Shown: positions 44,144 through 56,057, numbered from the stretch's first letter. The stretch: DNA of 64,000 nucleotides from Fusarium oxysporum f. sp. lycopersici 4287 (GCF_000149955.1 NC_030991.1:4363381-4427380); one strand, 5' to 3'. Program-made: numbers and translations. Notes: generated by a model from the letters alone, not told the origin.

Positions 44144-45575
44144 TGTCTAATTCTACGCCTACGGAGAACCTGGCACGCTGCTTCTCAGCTGTCAGAATGG
44201 CATGACCACAATGCACTCAAGCCGGTATTGTGATCATCCAGGCTGGCGAATCTTTCTACCGATGTAGATGAAATGTAGATACAGTCAATTGCAGGTTCAG
44301 TTTCCCATCAAACATCAATAGTTTTACTATTTTGGCCGGTGGGGAGGAAAATTCAAGACGGAAGTCGGGAAACTGAACCTGAAATTGGCTGTAACTGTCT
44401 GCAAGTGACTCCTTAAAAGGACTAGTAAACTCGATCTTACGGTAAGCACACCTCGGCAGTTGAACTCAATGCGATACATAGGAATGATGATGGCGGAGGC
44501 GCTATACTTAATTAGGACGGCCCCATGCAGTTTTAGAAGGACAGTTACACGCCCCCCTGTTGATCGCCATCGCATTCGCAACGCACGGGCCAACCCCCAA
44601 CCCCCAGTTTAGGAGTCAGACCAATGAGATGCAGCATCAATCATGCTTCTCCCCCTGGCGTGCAGCTTCGGCAATCCACTACGGGAAGGTGGGGTTGAAT
44701 TGAAGGAGCCTGCGGGCGCGGAGGGGTAATCTGCGGGGTCTAGCTTCGGGAGCGGCGCCCGTCGTGTTGGAGAAATTTTGGGACTCGTCCTCTTCCTCGC
44801 CGGATCATCTTCGACTTCTCTTCATGATTTCAATGATCCTCATGACTACGGGGGAAGGATGGCTGGTTGTTGAGTTTGAAATTGCATACTAACCGTATGT
44901 AGGTTAGAACTGGCAGCCCAGGAAGCTAGTGGTTTCCACAGGGCGTGGCCAATCTTTCGAGTCGATACGGTATTAGGACTAGAGCTAACAGCTGATCGAA
45001 GCACTTCGGGGAAGTTAGAGAAGTGGTGGCTGTTACTACTGTATGATGCAGGCCTTTCTGAAGGCCAGGACAGTCTTTCTCTTATGGCTCAAAGGTGGTT
45101 TTAGCATAGCCAAACCTTGTAAACCACTGAAGAGTCGCAGCAATGCTCGGCTACGCTGGCAGCAGGAACGGTGCCGGGTTAAGGTGCCCTGAGGGGCAGG
45201 GGTCGCGAACTGAGTTTGCCTGGTGACAAAAGAGAGTTTTATCGCATATCATCGTCCCAAACGGTTGAGATGACAATACGAGCTAATTACCACTGACGGC
45301 TACTGGGATGGCAATTGTTTATATGTATATAAGTTATATGCAGTGATGTTATTGGACTGGAGGGCTATTTGGATTGGACTGGAGTGGACGGAAAATGGCT
45401 GGACTGGATTTGGGTTTCTCGAAGATTTGGACTGGATTGGATTGATTGGCAACCAGCTCCTGGAGCTCCAATGGTCTAACCTGATAAGGCAAGAGCTAAG
45501 CCTAATTGAGTGATCATGACGGGGCTCCCGTCGCAGACCACGACACGACGCGCGAACCATCGTTCCGCCACAGGC
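44144..45575. other. Spacer with MITE and simple TGGACTGGATT repeats
   Basis: Apart from the 110-bp MITE listed separately, I see no gene. At 45345-45455 there is a degenerate run of GGACTGGATT-like units just outside the hAT end. Confidence 0.5.
44282..44391. mobile_element. 110-bp MITE related to the Fot1-like element
   Basis: Terminal inverted repeats of 25 bp (44282-44306 and 44367-44391) differ at two positions and are flanked by TA (44280-44281 and 44392-44393). The inner TIR sequence CAGGTTCAGTTTCC is shared with the putative 5' end of the Fot1-like relic at 7922, so that family's transposase may have mobilised it. Confidence 0.85.
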
Positions 45576-48390
45576 CAGTGTTGCGAATAATATAAACAAT
45601 ACGTATATTGGCAATATGGAAGCCTCGCAATATTATTGTATTGCCAAGTGGTGCATATTGTATTAGGCCATATGACATTGGCCTATATTGTATTGTATTG
45701 CCAAGAACCCAATATATTGCCAGTATGACAATACATCCCATATATTGCATGTGATCTGGGTTCTTCTACTGCGGCAACTAAAGTACATCACCTTGAAGCT
45801 CTTGTATCCCAAACCATGACTTCAGGTACTCCAGAGCCTCAACTACATCACTACCAAGCCGATTTCGACGATCTGTAATGGTTATCTTGGCCCCGGAGAA
45901 GAGTCGTTCGGGCTCAGCAGACATTGCGGGAATTGACAGTATGTCCACCGCCATTTTACTCAAGTTTGGGTAGTTTTTCTGCTGTGTCTCCTCTAGCCAC
46001 CATGCAAGGGCGCTTGTGAACCCGTAAACCCGTTCAGAGTTGCAATATCGTTCATATTCATCCGTGACGAGCGACGGCTGCAGGTGCTTGTTCCTCCAGT
46101 TCAAGAACTCGTTCGTGGTCGTCGATGGGACCTCGCAGAGAGGAAGAGGTGATTCCACGGGTTTATAGTCATTCCACAGCGTCTCCATCAACTTCTTTGA
46201 CGACTCAATCCACTCCTTTTTCCAGTTCTCCTGTATGTAGTGCCATTTATGCGAAGGGTGGAGCACGATAGCGGCAACGTAGGCAGGCGATTCATCAGTG
46301 AGCCGGTAGTACTTGTCCAACTTGGCCCAGCCAGAGTTATACATGGGCGCCATTATCGGATCGTCAATATATGCCTCCTTCCCTGCTTCGAATTGTGCCA
46401 AAACGAAATCCATAGCCAAGAGGACGTTATCGAGTGTTGCAAACGATGACTCGAGAGCCTTGGTCGTCATCTTCAGCTTCTCTAAGAAGGACTTGATTTT
46501 CTCCAAGATGATCCAGTCCTCTGAAGAGAGCTCGTCTCCAGCGCAATCTAATTCCATCCATTTGTTGAAATAGCCGTCAATCGCATCTCTGAGGTTCAGG
46601 GCCACTCGCAGCATGTTATACCACGAACTCCATCTTGTGTCGTTGTCCCGTGCGAGCTTACGGTTATGGCTAATAGTAAGAAACTTTTGGCTGCGCTGGA
46701 CACTTCGTTGGATGAAAACGACGAAGTTGTGAATCTTGCCAAGAGGCCCCTTTTCCCGCCACGCTTCAATATGTTTTAGTGTCACATTATGCACACCAGG
46801 ATCGTCGAGTTCGAGCTTCTCATTATCGGTGACGAAGAGGAAGGCTTTGGCGGCGAGGTTGATGATATGGCCTTGGCAGCGGAGTCGGTGCACTTTGGGA
46901 TCGTATTGGATGTCATATCGGCGTAGGAGGCCTGTGGGGTGTTAGGGCCGCCAGTCAGGGGAAATAGTGAGTTGTACTGACCAAGCGAAAGGGATCTCAT
47001 CATGGTGTCGTTATTGCCAGCGTTGTCCATCACGAAATATCCAAGCTTGGAAGCAAAGCCCCATTCGTCAACCACCTTCAAAATGGCCACAGCGAGATGA
47101 GAACCGTCGTGCTCACTGTCGATGTCTTTCAACGCCAAAACATGGTGTTCCAGCTGACCGTCTTCCGTGACATAGTGTGCGACTACGCCTAAAATGGCCA
47201 AAGAATTGGGAGAAGTCCAAAGGTCGCAGCTGATGTGAATTCTTGACTTTGCCGACTGTATGCGCTGCTTGACCCTCTCTTTCTGGCATTCATATTGGCG
47301 CATAATCCATGTCTTGACGGTATCATGCGTATCCGGAAGCCAAGTCTCGATATCGTTATTGATGTAGGCCAAGAGTGCTCGGAACTCTGGGCATTCCACG
47401 AGCCGAAATGGGAGAGAGCAGGCCGTGATAAACCTCACGTATAACGCCTCGAGCTGGTCGGGTTCGATCGAGTCTCCGGATTGATCGTTGAGTCGACGGC
47501 GTTTTCGGGGATTTTCTTCTGCCGCAACACGAGCTTGTTCGATAATAGTTCGTATAGTTGTAACTTTCGCTGTTCGCGGGGCTCCTTTTGGCAGGCCGTG
47601 ACCGTCAGGAGGAGGGTCCATGAGATGTTTTGCAGGAGCTGCAGTACCCCCTGAAGAGGCATAGGTTTTGTCGCAATGTTTACAGCGCCACTCTTCCTTT
47701 CCGGTCCGCTGATTATAGTATCTCGTCTCTACCTCCTCGTCTGGCATATGAGAGAAGACCCATGATGTTCTGGGCTTGGTAGAGGAGGTTGTGGAGACGG
47801 TGCGAGGTCGAGATGACAGGCACTTGGACTTTTGGCTTACGTCCAGATCATCCGATTGCTGGCTGGAAAACTCCAGAAGGTCGCCAGAAATTGACGACCC
47901 TCTTCGTTGTGACCATTGCGCAAAAGAGAGGCGTTGTTGAGGCATGGCAGTTAGATCTGTAAAGTTGAGTTCGACGAGTGATTTTCAAAAAAACAAAAGA
48001 AAAAAAAAAGAAAAAAAATTGGGGGGAGCAGAGGCGAAGATGGCCCAACCCAACATGGTCTGCACTCCCTCACGCGTTTCTTTCATGTGTGATCGCGTGT
48101 TAGGTCTAATTGTCAACAAAGAAGTGCGTGGAAGTGAACGATGGCCAATAAAATGCCAGCTATCCCTGCTTCTTATATAGGGTAAGACCGAGTTCTGCAG
48201 CTTTCACGGGGCTAATTCACCCAAGAATTGACAGCCCAATATAGATAATATATTGCCAATATGGACATCCTCATATTATATTGTCACAATATCGTAGACT
48301 TCATATCATATTATCACAATACCAGAAAAGGCATATTATATGGTATGTATTGCAATATACTACTTTATTGCCATATTATTCGCAACACTG
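45576..48390 (-). mobile_element. hAT transposon
   Basis: Perfect 18-bp terminal repeats, CAGTGTTGCGAATAATAT at 45576-45593 and its complement at 48373-48390, enclose an intact transposase. Both subterminal regions are packed with CAATAT, TATTGCCA and TTGGCAATA motifs, as expected for transposase-binding sites. The flanking 8-mers (CCACAGGC and GCAACATT) do not match, so the target duplication is missing. Confidence 0.88.
45778..47945 (-). CDS. hAT transposase, BED finger and dimerisation domain
   Basis: Two exons, 47945-46982 and 46931-45778, with a 50-nt intron (GTCAGT...CACAG), give 705 residues without a stop. A BED-type zinc finger (WRCKHCDKTY...KHLM) follows a Ser-rich N-terminus. The catalytic core includes HISCDLWTSPN and VMDNAGNNDTM. 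A RWSSWYNML segment precedes the C-terminal hAT dimerisation domain (YPNLSKMAVDILSIPAMSAEPERLFSG). The protein excises and reinserts the element in the nucleus. It appears intact and may be active, although the missing target duplication suggests some later rearrangement of the flanks. Confidence 0.93.
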
Positions 48391-48399
48391 GCAACATTG

Positions 48400-49366
48400 T
48401 ATGCAGAGGGAGATGACTCGTCTATCTCACAATCGTTGATGCTGATGGATATGTTGTTACTCCATTACGAAAAAAAACCACGTACCATTCAATCTATCCA
48501 CATCAAGTCAATTACTAACATTGTATCAGAAGATATATCAGTCGGATGAACACTCCGACGAACAGATGGTTCGAGCCATCGATATGGGATGGTTTATCCT
48601 CTCTAAATACTACCGCCTAACTGACGAGGTTCCCGTATACGCCGTCGCTCTCCTCCTTGATCCCCGTAAACGCATCGCGTATATCAAGCAGAACTGGCCA
48701 AAGGAATGGCATGAAGATACTATTGCCTCGGCCACAGCATTCTGGCAAAAGGAATTTAATTACGAGCAACCCAGCGACCATCCCTCCACCCCGACGTCGA
48801 TGCCACCACCGCTGGCAAAGAAGCCAAATCAACTCGCGATACTATCAAAGAAGCTGGAGGTTAGGACTATTAACGCGAGTGTTAGGGATGATTTCACTAG
48901 CTTTGTCAACGTTGATGCAACAGATATCCCTCCGGATTGTGCGCCTGTGGAGTGGTGGTGTCAACCACAGCAGAGAAAGCAGTATCCGAAACTTAGCCGC
49001 ATGGCTATTTGCATTCTTTCTATCCCGGCAGAGTCATCGGAGCCGGAGAGGACGTTTTCTGGGGCAAGAAGAACATGTTCATGGGATAGATTACGAATCA
49101 CATGCAAAACTATCGAGATGATTGAATGTACGGGCAATTGGTTGCGTCAAGGACTCATACAGCCTCTGCATGAGAACGGGATGGGTTTAATCGGAATCCC
49201 ACGGCCGGAGGGTGACTCTCAGGACGTTGACGATGATAGTGGGCATTATTTTGACTGGTATCAGAGCAGGCGCGGTGGATATTTCTCACTGTCATACAGT
49301 CATAGATCGTTCATTCGTTCGTTTAAATCGTTTCTTCGTTCGTTTAACCGTTTGCAATATTTTTGA
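48400..49366 (+). pseudogene. Second hAT transposase, C-terminal fragment
   Basis: The frame at 48521-49366 reads WFILSKYYRLTDEVPVYAVALLLDP, then WWCQPQQRKQYPKLSRMAICILSIPAESSEPERTFSG, i.e. the C-terminal third of a hAT transposase of a different subfamily from the neighbour. Sequence at 48400-48520 is homologous in another frame, so at least one frameshift exists. The N-terminal half is missing. It lies tail to tail beside the intact hAT. Downstream, TTCGTTCGTTTAAA and CGTTTAAACGG motifs (49310-49410) may be subterminal repeats of this element. Confidence 0.85.
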
Positions 49367-49419
49367 ACCTTTCAAACGTTTGAGGAAATATTCGACCGTT
49401 TAAACGGTTTGCCCATGTA

Positions 49420-50500
49420 TGCTACTGCGCGTCTCTTCGTATGGTTGGAGCCTAAATGGTGCTCATGACCACCTTGTGGTTCTGGGAGGACTGCAAGTCC
49501 CTGTAGCGGCATCTTCCAACCATTCAAGAACGAAATCACAAGCCCCCTTTTCGAATTCTTGTCGACAGTAAAGGCGGGTCGAATACGTTGTAGTTGCTGG
49601 TGATGAGCGCAGGTTACTTTTCTTAATGCAGGATTGACCGCCGACCTGAGTTAGGTATTTTGTCTCCTGGTAAATGAGTCTTTAAAACAAGACGGGGAAA
49701 GTATTTAGGCGAATGGGCTGATACAGCACCACATTGCTAGTAGTTACTGCCAATAGTTTTGCCAAGATAACCAGACTTGTAGCATGACCTTAATTCTTGA
49801 TTTCGCTGTCGAGGGCTCCGATAAACTTGGCCTTGACTTCAAAACTGTGGGAGTCTTTGTTGATGTGATACTGCATAACATATGTTCCCTATCTCCTCAG
49901 TGCCCACAAGCCTCAATCCCGCACGGTGCGGGATTGAGGCTTGTGGGCACTGAGGAGATAATGGCATTATCGCGGCAAGTCGGTCGCCTCTACTCGTTGC
50001 ATGGGTTACCAAACTCTAAAATAGACGAATCACGTAGGGCGGAAATGACTTGTCGACGCCTCGCGCCGAACTAGAGCAAGGGAAGTATCGCGCGAGTGGC
50101 GCGGTATTTGCATTAGTTTCAACCCGAGGAATAGATAGGCAAATCCGATCATTACTCGATGTCTCATCTGATAGCTCATTCGATATCCCACTTTGCGGGC
50201 GAACGCCCACATGCTTCAGATGGGAGCTGTCCATGACCACCATCGCAGACAGCGGCAATTGAAATCCCGGCATATGCACTGTAAAGCATCTAGATGCCAG
50301 AACGGCGCTATGAAGATCAGTAGCCCTACAGTGCCCCTGACACATGTGATCAAGCATACCTGCCTGTCCTTAAATGGGTTACAGTCCGGCTCGCGAGACG
50401 CTCCGCCAGCACTGTTCACGCCTGAGCATTAGCAACCAATCCGCTCGGCTCACTAGCCTCCCGAGCATCAATCAGTCTAGATCTCCGCTATTATTTTGCG
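49420..50500. other. Spacer containing the long perfect palindrome
   Basis: No gene is recognised. Frames at 49784-50074 plus and 50016-50357 minus have no motifs, and the first runs through the palindrome. See 49890-49960. Confidence 0.45.
49890..49960. repeat. 71-bp perfect palindrome (35-bp arms, 1-nt centre)
   Basis: The left arm 49890-49924 ends AATCCCGCAC and the right arm 49926-49960 begins GTGCGGGATT. All 35 positions pair, and the single unpaired base is G at 49925. Homology stops sharply on both sides. It has no terminal-repeat or target-site hallmark of a known element. Confidence 0.97.
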
Positions 50501-51024
50501 GCTGCACTCGGAACTTTCCAGGCACTGACAGTTCAGGGTCAATGAACCCGGTACGAGGGCGCATCAGATGATGCAGTCCAGAATCCTTTGCATTAGTTTA
50601 GCCATCGCAGCCATCTTTTATTCCGATGAGAAGTGAGTGGAGATGATACTGGTTTTAAACTCTACCAGAAGGCCTGACGAACCGAAGTTTTGGGTGCCAT
50701 TCCAGCCAGGTAGGGGTTCACTCTGACACGAATTACCGAAACGGCAGTGAATTTCGTTTACCCAGGACTGCGTTGTTCCGACACAAGACCCAGTAACCCC
50801 AGCATTTACCATCCCCTTTATGGGTAACCAGAGCGATAATGGCAAGGACAGGTGCCGGAAGTCAGAACTCAAACTGATTGCGCTAGCCACGCCGTTGGGA
50901 CTTGGCACAAATCCCCTCCTTTCCGACCAGCCTAATTCAGCCTAGCCATCCCTCGAATGATTTGCTAAACTTCTTTGCTCACCACCGAAGGACTCTAGTC
51001 TTCCAACCATTCATGTCTCCCCAG
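50501..51024. repeat. ~525-bp direct duplication, copy B
   Basis: This is the partner of 43615-44143. It lies about 280 bp upstream of the membrane-protein gene at 51303. Copy A lies about 600 bp upstream of the protease gene start, in the reverse orientation relative to that gene. Confidence 0.92.
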
Positions 51025-51302
51025 AGCGACGCTATGAATCCGGGGGTCCGTCTTTAATTAATTAACTCCTGGCTTCTCTCGACCAACAGCCTGGATTGAC
51101 GCGGGGTCAGGGGCTATCCCAAACTTTCATGATATGACAAGACCAGACAGTACAGCCTTCGATCTGGCTAACTTAATAGGAGAGTGATCTTCGCCGCCAG
51201 GGTCTCACCTTTAAACTCCTTGGCGCCGTCACATTGCCTTTTCTACTCAGCCTTTTCGTCACTTTCTTCCTCTATCCATTCTTTCGACATTATTGATCGA
51301 CA

Positions 51303-52439
51303 ATGGCGGCTGTACCAGTGTTTTTCGAGCTGAGCTGGTCTATTCTTTGCACCATATGCATTGGAAACGTCTTGCTCGGCTGTCTCGTGTGCGGCATCAC
51401 GAATTGGACGCTCCTCGCAGCTGTCCCGATGTTCTCGTCAGCGACCGGAGCGATTGCTAATGGACTGTGCTATTATGTCTATTACGAGAAACATCCCCCG
51501 ATGTATACAGCGATAGCTTCAGTATTTACTGATATTTTCTGGCTAGTATGACCTCACGTCTCAATTGGAATCTGCCCGAGCTGACAAACTGCCAGCTGCA
51601 AGAAGCCAGTCTTTTATTTTATAGTTACATCATCCTCAAACTAGTCCTGAGAGGACTGCGGTGGAGAGTGTTCGCTTCGCTCTTCTGGACAGGCATAGCT
51701 GGTATCATTATGGTTCGAATTGTCATCATCGTCTTCCGAGTCCGCTCTATCCTCGCCGGAAACAACGACTTGTTGACGATTATCAATCACATTCATATCG
51801 CATACTTTGGTCTCATCGCTTCGCTCGAATGTCTCAGCGCCTATTTCCTCATAGTCCTCTTCACTTCGGCCAAGGCTTCATCCGCCGAAATTGCGCGTAA
51901 CGGCGGTCTGTTCCAATACCTCGCCCGAAGTACCGAGATGCGAGTCGCGCTTCTAGCTCTGCAGGGTGTACTTCGTGCTGTTACGCATTCCTTTAAGACT
52001 GCGGGTCAGACGGCAGAGAATATTGCCACTCAGCTCGATCGCTTCTTCTACGCAGTCTTTTGCTTGTACTCCATGGTGCTATAGTACGTCCCTCCTTTGC
52101 GCTATCTTGATCAGACCTTGGGCTGACTCGTGCAGTATTGATCTCCTTGCTTCAAAACTCAAGTTCAGTGGCACTCGGGATTATCCATCCTTTTGGGATC
52201 GCTACCCACATCAAGGTAGTCAGCCAGGTCGCTTCACCTCGACACAAAAGGACGATTTTGGTCAGTGCAGAAGTGAGCATGTGGTCGGAGTCAACGGAGG
52301 CAAGAGCAAGACACGCAATGACTCAACAGACCACATCATAGAGTGCGGCTCCTCGCAGGGAGATGGTTCTATCAAAATGGACGATATGGACCTTAAGGGT
52401 AATGTCATCAAGAAGACCGTTGAATTTAGAGTCGTATAA
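51303..52439 (+). CDS. Fungal multi-pass membrane protein, unknown function
   Basis: Three exons, 51303-51545, 51596-52083 and 52136-52439, with introns of 50 nt (GTATGA...CAG) and 52 nt (GTACGT...CAG), give 344 residues. About seven hydrophobic helices are visible: ILCTICIGNVLLGCLVCGI, WTLLAAVPMFSS, ASVFTDIFWLLQEASLLFYSY, FASLFWTGIAGIIMVRIVIIVF, HIHIAYFGLIASLECLSAYFLIVLF and a last one at FFYAVFCLYSMVLYIDLLA. They are followed by a hydrophilic cytoplasmic-type tail. The layout resembles fungal-specific 7TM proteins, but I cannot assign a named family. The upstream region (51180-51300) is CT-rich, as in fungal promoters. Confidence 0.8.
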
Positions 52440-53386
52440 AGTGTTGTGTATTGTATAATAGGATGGATGTCTCCCAAATTTCCTTGTACCTAGATAGTAA
52501 CTCTCAAGATTTAATGACCACTAATTTCGATTCTTATCAGAGCACTATGGATACTCACACTTATACTTCTCGTTAGAAGGATAACCAGTGAACTCTCGAT
52601 ATGTTCGAAACAGGCCACATCCCGCATCACCTCTTCTAGAGCGTGGAAGTGGCTTCACGTCCATGGCCAATGACAACTGGACAATCCGCAAAGAGTTATG
52701 TAAATTGTTCTAGACATGATCAGTATCGTCACAAGTAAAAAGGGGCATTTTATTCGGTGTAATTGACTCTTTGATACTCCACATCTACGCAAGCGCCTTA
52801 ACGGCCCAGAAAATAAGCATCTTACAGTAGCGTTCGGGTCCGAGCAGCTGAACTATCGTCCAATGGACCCGGAATTTACTCCTTAAAATCCACGTTTCTG
52901 CAGATCGTTTCAGCCAAGCAGGCCCACCAGCAGATCGGACCATCTTAGTCATACCGTCTCAACAAGAAGTTCTTCGGTTTGTTCTCGTTGATTGGTCGTT
53001 GTTGTTCTGTCTGCTCTAATGAGCTAGGGTACTTTTCCAAAAGTTGCCTCATCCCCGGATTTTATGTATTTGGCTGCTTTCCAGACGTTGTCATTATCCG
53101 CTAGAAACTCCTTCCAGTGAATGTTCTTCCGTTGCCGTATGGCATCGTGGTATTGCTTCACCACAGCCTTTGTCGTGTTTCCCAGATACTAAGCCGGCGC
53201 CGAAGGGCAAAAAGGACTGGACTACAGAATGCAGAGCAATGAAAGTAGGGGAAGCAAGGCAACTAATTGACCAGATGGATGCGGATGCACAGGTAGTGGC
53301 TGAATTATCGAAAAAATGGTGGTGGAGAAGGGTCGGCGTGACCGAGGGAATGAATGAATTTATTACGCCCGGGAGAATACGCCTCA
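52440..53386. other. Spacer with LTR relic and possible LINE-like coding piece
   Basis: At 52915-52964 the end of a degraded copia LTR is visible (CCACCAGCAGATCGGACC...CCGTCTCAACA). Frame 53190-53388 ([19 protein letters not shown]) looks protein-like and could be a LINE endonuclease-RT linker, but support is weak. It is interrupted by the pogo insertion. Confidence 0.4.
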
Positions 53387-53388
53387 TA

Positions 53389-55592
53389 CCATGCAGTACC
53401 CACCTACCGGCAGTACCCACCTACCGGCAAGCAAAAAAAAAGTTTCCCCATACAAACTGCTATCTTTCAACCCCCTCACAGAGAGTCACCAAATATAGGA
53501 ATAACAAACTGATTGCTATTTTCCAGTTCGGAATTGAATGTATTTTAATATTGTCTTGGCCTCTTGACTGCGCGCCCAGCGCGCGTGCGTGCCACAGGTA
53601 ACTCTTCCGCCTCCGAATTTGAGCCCTCATTCTCTTCCGCTCCTCCCACCTCGATCACTTCCTCAACAGCCTCTGTCTCTTCAGCTGCTTAATGTGGCTC
53701 TGAAATAGCATCGCCAGCCACTAGAGCCTCGGCTACTGTCATAAACTTCCTGTTGGGATTCGGTATCGCCTTGCTCTTCTTGCCTCTGCTCAACCGCCCG
53801 ACTTCCTCCTCTAAACTGGCTACTCTTGAGCTTAGGGAGGCGATCTTTGACTCTTGCGCTTCAAATCCTTTTGATATCACAGAATACCGTCTTCTTGTTA
53901 AAGGGCTCTTGTTCTTCCCCAGATCCCTGATGTGACGGCTGGTCTTTGGCGTATTATCAGAGTCGTCTTGCCCATCCTTGTGGCCGTCTGATGCAGGCGT
54001 CGTTTCCTTCTTGTCTGGCTGAATCTCAGGGTGCATGAGCGCTTTCCGTCGTGAAATCGGCCAGTTTCCAGTCACTCTCCAGCCCGAAAGGATGGTTTTC
54101 TTCGTCATACCCACTTCCCTAGCTTTGGCATAAGCCTTGATGAAGTTAACCTTATCCACCGGCACAGAATCAGTCAGGCTTGTCAGTTTTTGGAGTTCTT
54201 TGCGGTAAGCAGCTTTAGAGGCATTAAACACGCCATTGTCAAGTGGCTGTAGGCCGTGAGAGCAATGGGCTGGCAAGTAACAATAATAGACGTTGTTCAA
54301 AAAGCACGTAACCATCCACTCATCCTGGATTTAGGGTCAGCGGCATTTTTGGTTCAGGAGGTTCAGGGCAGGCAGATACTTACAGACACATGGCTTCGAT
54401 GGCCATCTAATATGATGAGCCTTGCATCAGACTCATCGTCCGGCTGCGTTTGGGGAAGATAGACCTCTCTGAGCCACTCGATTGCGATATGGTTGTCTAT
54501 CTAGCCGTTGTCGGACGTGATATAATACCAGTCGGCCACCTCCTTGAGCTCATTGATAAACCACTGTTGTTGAAGTTCTTTGCCTTTGAAGATAATCCCC
54601 GGTTTCAGAAGACGGCCAGTTGCCGTGACGGCCTCGATAAAGCTAGTCCAAGTGCGGGACTGGGAGCCTTTGAGGAAGGCTTTCTTCCTGGGATCGCTAC
54701 TGCTGATAACCAAAGAATCCAAGCCTAGATTCGCAATAGATTAGCTGAATTCTTGGTCAAAACAACAGATACTCGCCAAATCCAGCCATTATACCGCCCT
54801 CATCAACGTTAACCGGGTTCTCGGGTTTGATCCAGCCATATTCTCTCTCCCGGATATCAAAGTACTAATTCACAGCGGTCGGGGTAAAGCAATTGAACTT
54901 CGACGCCTCCTGCCGTTTTCCTATCTTTGTCTTTATGGATGGATGTCGTTTCATGAACCTGGCTAGCCAATGTACACCGACAGGCTTTTCCCTTCCTTGT
55001 TGTCGTAGGAGGGCGTTGACGGTGGCGCGAACTTGACTGTGAGAGGGAGCATAGCCTAAGGCCTCTTGCCGAAGTATCCATGCGACTAATCTAGACTCCT
55101 CAGGTTTGGATAACAGCTGGGCAGGCTGTGTGACCTCTGACCTTGACGGTAGGCCCCTTAATCGGTCCCCGAGAGTCGACCGAGGGATCTCACGTTTCTG
55201 GGCGGATTTGTTCTGCGAGAGGCAGTTATCCGTGACATCTAACATTGCTTCAGCAACTTCATCCTCTGTATAAGACACGCGTGGCATTTTTAAGGCGATT
55301 GTTAGGGGCTGCCGTCGGGAACATTGGACGGAGCGTCGGGGAGGCTGGGTGTCAAAGGAGACGTTTTGACAAATTTTACATTGGTCCCGTGCGACCATAC
55401 TGCATACGTAATCAAAAAAGCAATGTGATGATATCAGACGGAACGAACTCCCCAATACAACAGACATTGTTCCATGCTAATAACTTCAATTCTGGTCAAA
55501 TACTGCGTAAGTGAAATTGGGCATTTTGTATGAGGAAACTTTTTTTTTGCTTGCCGATAGGTGGGTACTGCCGGTAGGTGGGTACTGCATGG
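53389..55592 (-). mobile_element. Pogo-type transposon with 65-bp TIRs
   Basis: The inverted ends 53389-53453 and 55528-55592 match with two differences and are flanked by TA on both sides (53387-53388 and 55593-55594). Each TIR contains the 17-bp unit CAGTACCCACCTACCGG twice in tandem, followed by an A9 tract. The interior holds a pogo-family transposase gene. Length is 2204 bp. Confidence 0.93.
53689..55287 (-). pseudogene. Pogo-family transposase with two nonsense codons
   Basis: From ATG 55287 the N-terminus is a pogo/CENP-B helix-turn-helix (YTEDEVAEAMLDVTDN, then RSTLGDRLRG) followed by HWLARFMKRHPSIKTK. Catalytic residues are seen in NVDEGGIM, LIILDGHRSHVS and GLQPLDNGVF. Introns: one near 54775-54720 (borders uncertain) and one of 59 nt at 54383-54325 (GTAAGT...CCAG). 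The C-terminus carries a leucine-rich coiled coil (ESKIASLSSRVASLEEEVGRL). TAG stops at 54865 (AVN, stop, YFDI) and 54501 (SDNG, stop, IDN, where the family has Trp) each fit a C-to-T change at CpA on one strand. The copy is inactive but recently so. Confidence 0.9.
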
Positions 55593-55848
55593 TAGCAGAA
55601 AGAATTGCTGTTAGTCAGCCTGCTTCGACTGACAGAAACGGTGGAGTCAAGGACGTGAACGCAGAACTGCAAAAGTGGGATTTAGTCTTACGGGCAAAAG
55701 GATCTCCAGACAAGCCACGACTCTAATCACAAGGAAAGTCTCAAGGCAAGGGGGAATCTATTTATGATATCTCATTTAAGGGAGCTATTTTATATCTTAC
55801 ATCTTTAACCTAGTAACAACTAAGAAATAGGATCTAGGTATTCCAATA

Positions 55849-56052
55849 ATAGCCCTACTCTTCTATTCCTAATTGTCGTGCACCCCTAATTATCGCCTAC
55901 CCCTGTCCACTGCTTAAGTACCTGTCCATCTCCGGTTTATTTCCCCTCAATCCATACTGTGGCGATTGATTTGTCCCATTTCGATCGACGATCTGCACTC
56001 GCGTCATATGCGTTTAAACGCATACTTAAGCTTTCATACGTTATACACCCTA
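55849..56052 (+). repeat. CCCTACTCTTCT module, copy before LINE fragment
   Basis: This copy starts GCCCTACTCTTCTATTCC and runs with gaps to ATACGTTATACACCC, homologous to 57078-57290 and, less closely, 61438-61650. It ends where the (CA)n tract and LINE 3' end begin. Confidence 0.88.
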
Positions 56053-56057
56053 GTGCT

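Noticed and set aside
45345..45455. GGACTGGATT-like run as a possible centromeric or telomeric satellite
   Set aside because: It is too short and degenerate. It is treated as simple sequence next to the hAT end.
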